Shown here: in pieces, positions 63,785-64,000 of the stretch
Layout: each line of letters begins with the position of its first letter
Numbering within the stretch: position 1 is the first letter of the stretch
Notes under the pieces: generated by a model
The model's input: only the letters and a program-made list of their open reading frames with translations
Databases searched by the model: none
Told to the model about the DNA's origin: nothing
Position numbers and translations under genes: made by a program
Assembly: GCA_949752735.1 (NCBI GenBank)
Contig: OX457036.1
Span: 5,494,676 to 5,558,675 of the forward strand
Length of the DNA stretch: 64,000 bases
Direction: 5' to 3'
DNA from: Lumbricus terrestris
Taxonomy: Eukaryota > Annelida > Clitellata > Crassiclitellata > Lumbricidae

Positions 63785-64000
63785 CGTCCATTTCACCGTC
63801 TGTTGACGTCGTTTAAATCAAATCTTATCAGAGTTTTGCCACGCACCGGTTGTTTATTTGGTCCGAACCCGTCACCCAGCTCCGTCTCCCCCACCACCCC
63901 ACCACTCCACCACTCCCTCTTTACCCTACTCCTCCTGGTCCTCCATCTCCATCGTCCACTTCCCTCTTCATTAACTTCCCAACGTCACCCACACTCATTG
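63785..64000. other. unassigned pyrimidine-rich end of window
   Basis: CCACCACTCC and CTCCATCTCC words from about 63885. No gene seen. Confidence 0.4.

Overview
The window looks like nuclear DNA of a marine invertebrate animal. It has no bacterial operons. It holds dense microsatellites (GACA/CTGT, GTAT, AT, ATTC, AATC, AGT, GGA), animal-type non-LTR retrotransposon fragments, tRNA-derived SINEs, hAT-like and other TIR elements, a Helitron, and the palindrome TAGGCCTA far above expectation. I cannot name the species. No complete host protein-coding gene is visible; most long open frames are translations of simple repeats (CLSV, DRQT, YVCM, HTYI, poly-T/L patterns).

Layout. 1-9.9 kb: simple repeats and two hAT-like elements with perfect 8-bp target duplications (3150-4766, 7969-9731), each carrying nested insertions. 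9.9-28 kb: non-LTR retrotransposon fragments (10.7, 11.2-13.0, 13.7-14.7, 20.1, 24.2, 25.2-25.7 kb), tRNA-like SINEs, MITEs (17507-17985, 20947-21120), a TTA-flanked TIR element (19097-20043) and several short dispersed families. 28307-39041: a near-intact LTR retrotransposon on the minus strand. 39.7-45.1 kb: a repeat whose paralogue is the empty site for the 7969 hAT, a Helitron (40121-41729), GTAT microsatellites, and a TIR element (44626-45068). 45-64 kb: mostly unassigned AT-rich DNA, a 1.7-kb polypurine minisatellite with an 81-bp period (49.6-51.3 kb), more GA-rich tracts, LINE ends, a hAT-like MITE with perfect TSD (57802-58040), a mariner-like TIR element (59771-60351) and long AATC and AGT microsatellites.

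The most interesting object is the 10.7-kb LTR element. Its two 3,003-bp direct repeats (TG...CA) differ at a single position that I could see, so it inserted recently. It carries gag (capsid region plus three CCHC zinc knuckles) but no recognisable protease, reverse transcriptase, RNase H or integrase. The gag frame starts inside the 5' LTR and runs without a stop across the LTR edge and the putative primer-binding site. Both LTRs carry the same 637-bp hAT-like insertion with an 8-bp TSD, and gag has a -1 frame break in its capsid region. It resembles the pol-less 'TR-GAG' class described in plants, with an unusual LTR/gag organisation, and must have been moved by proteins supplied from elsewhere.

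Across the window, two LINE/SINE pairs share 3'-end hairpins, and MITEs with unrelated termini share internal sequence modules. This points to repeated exchange between element families.
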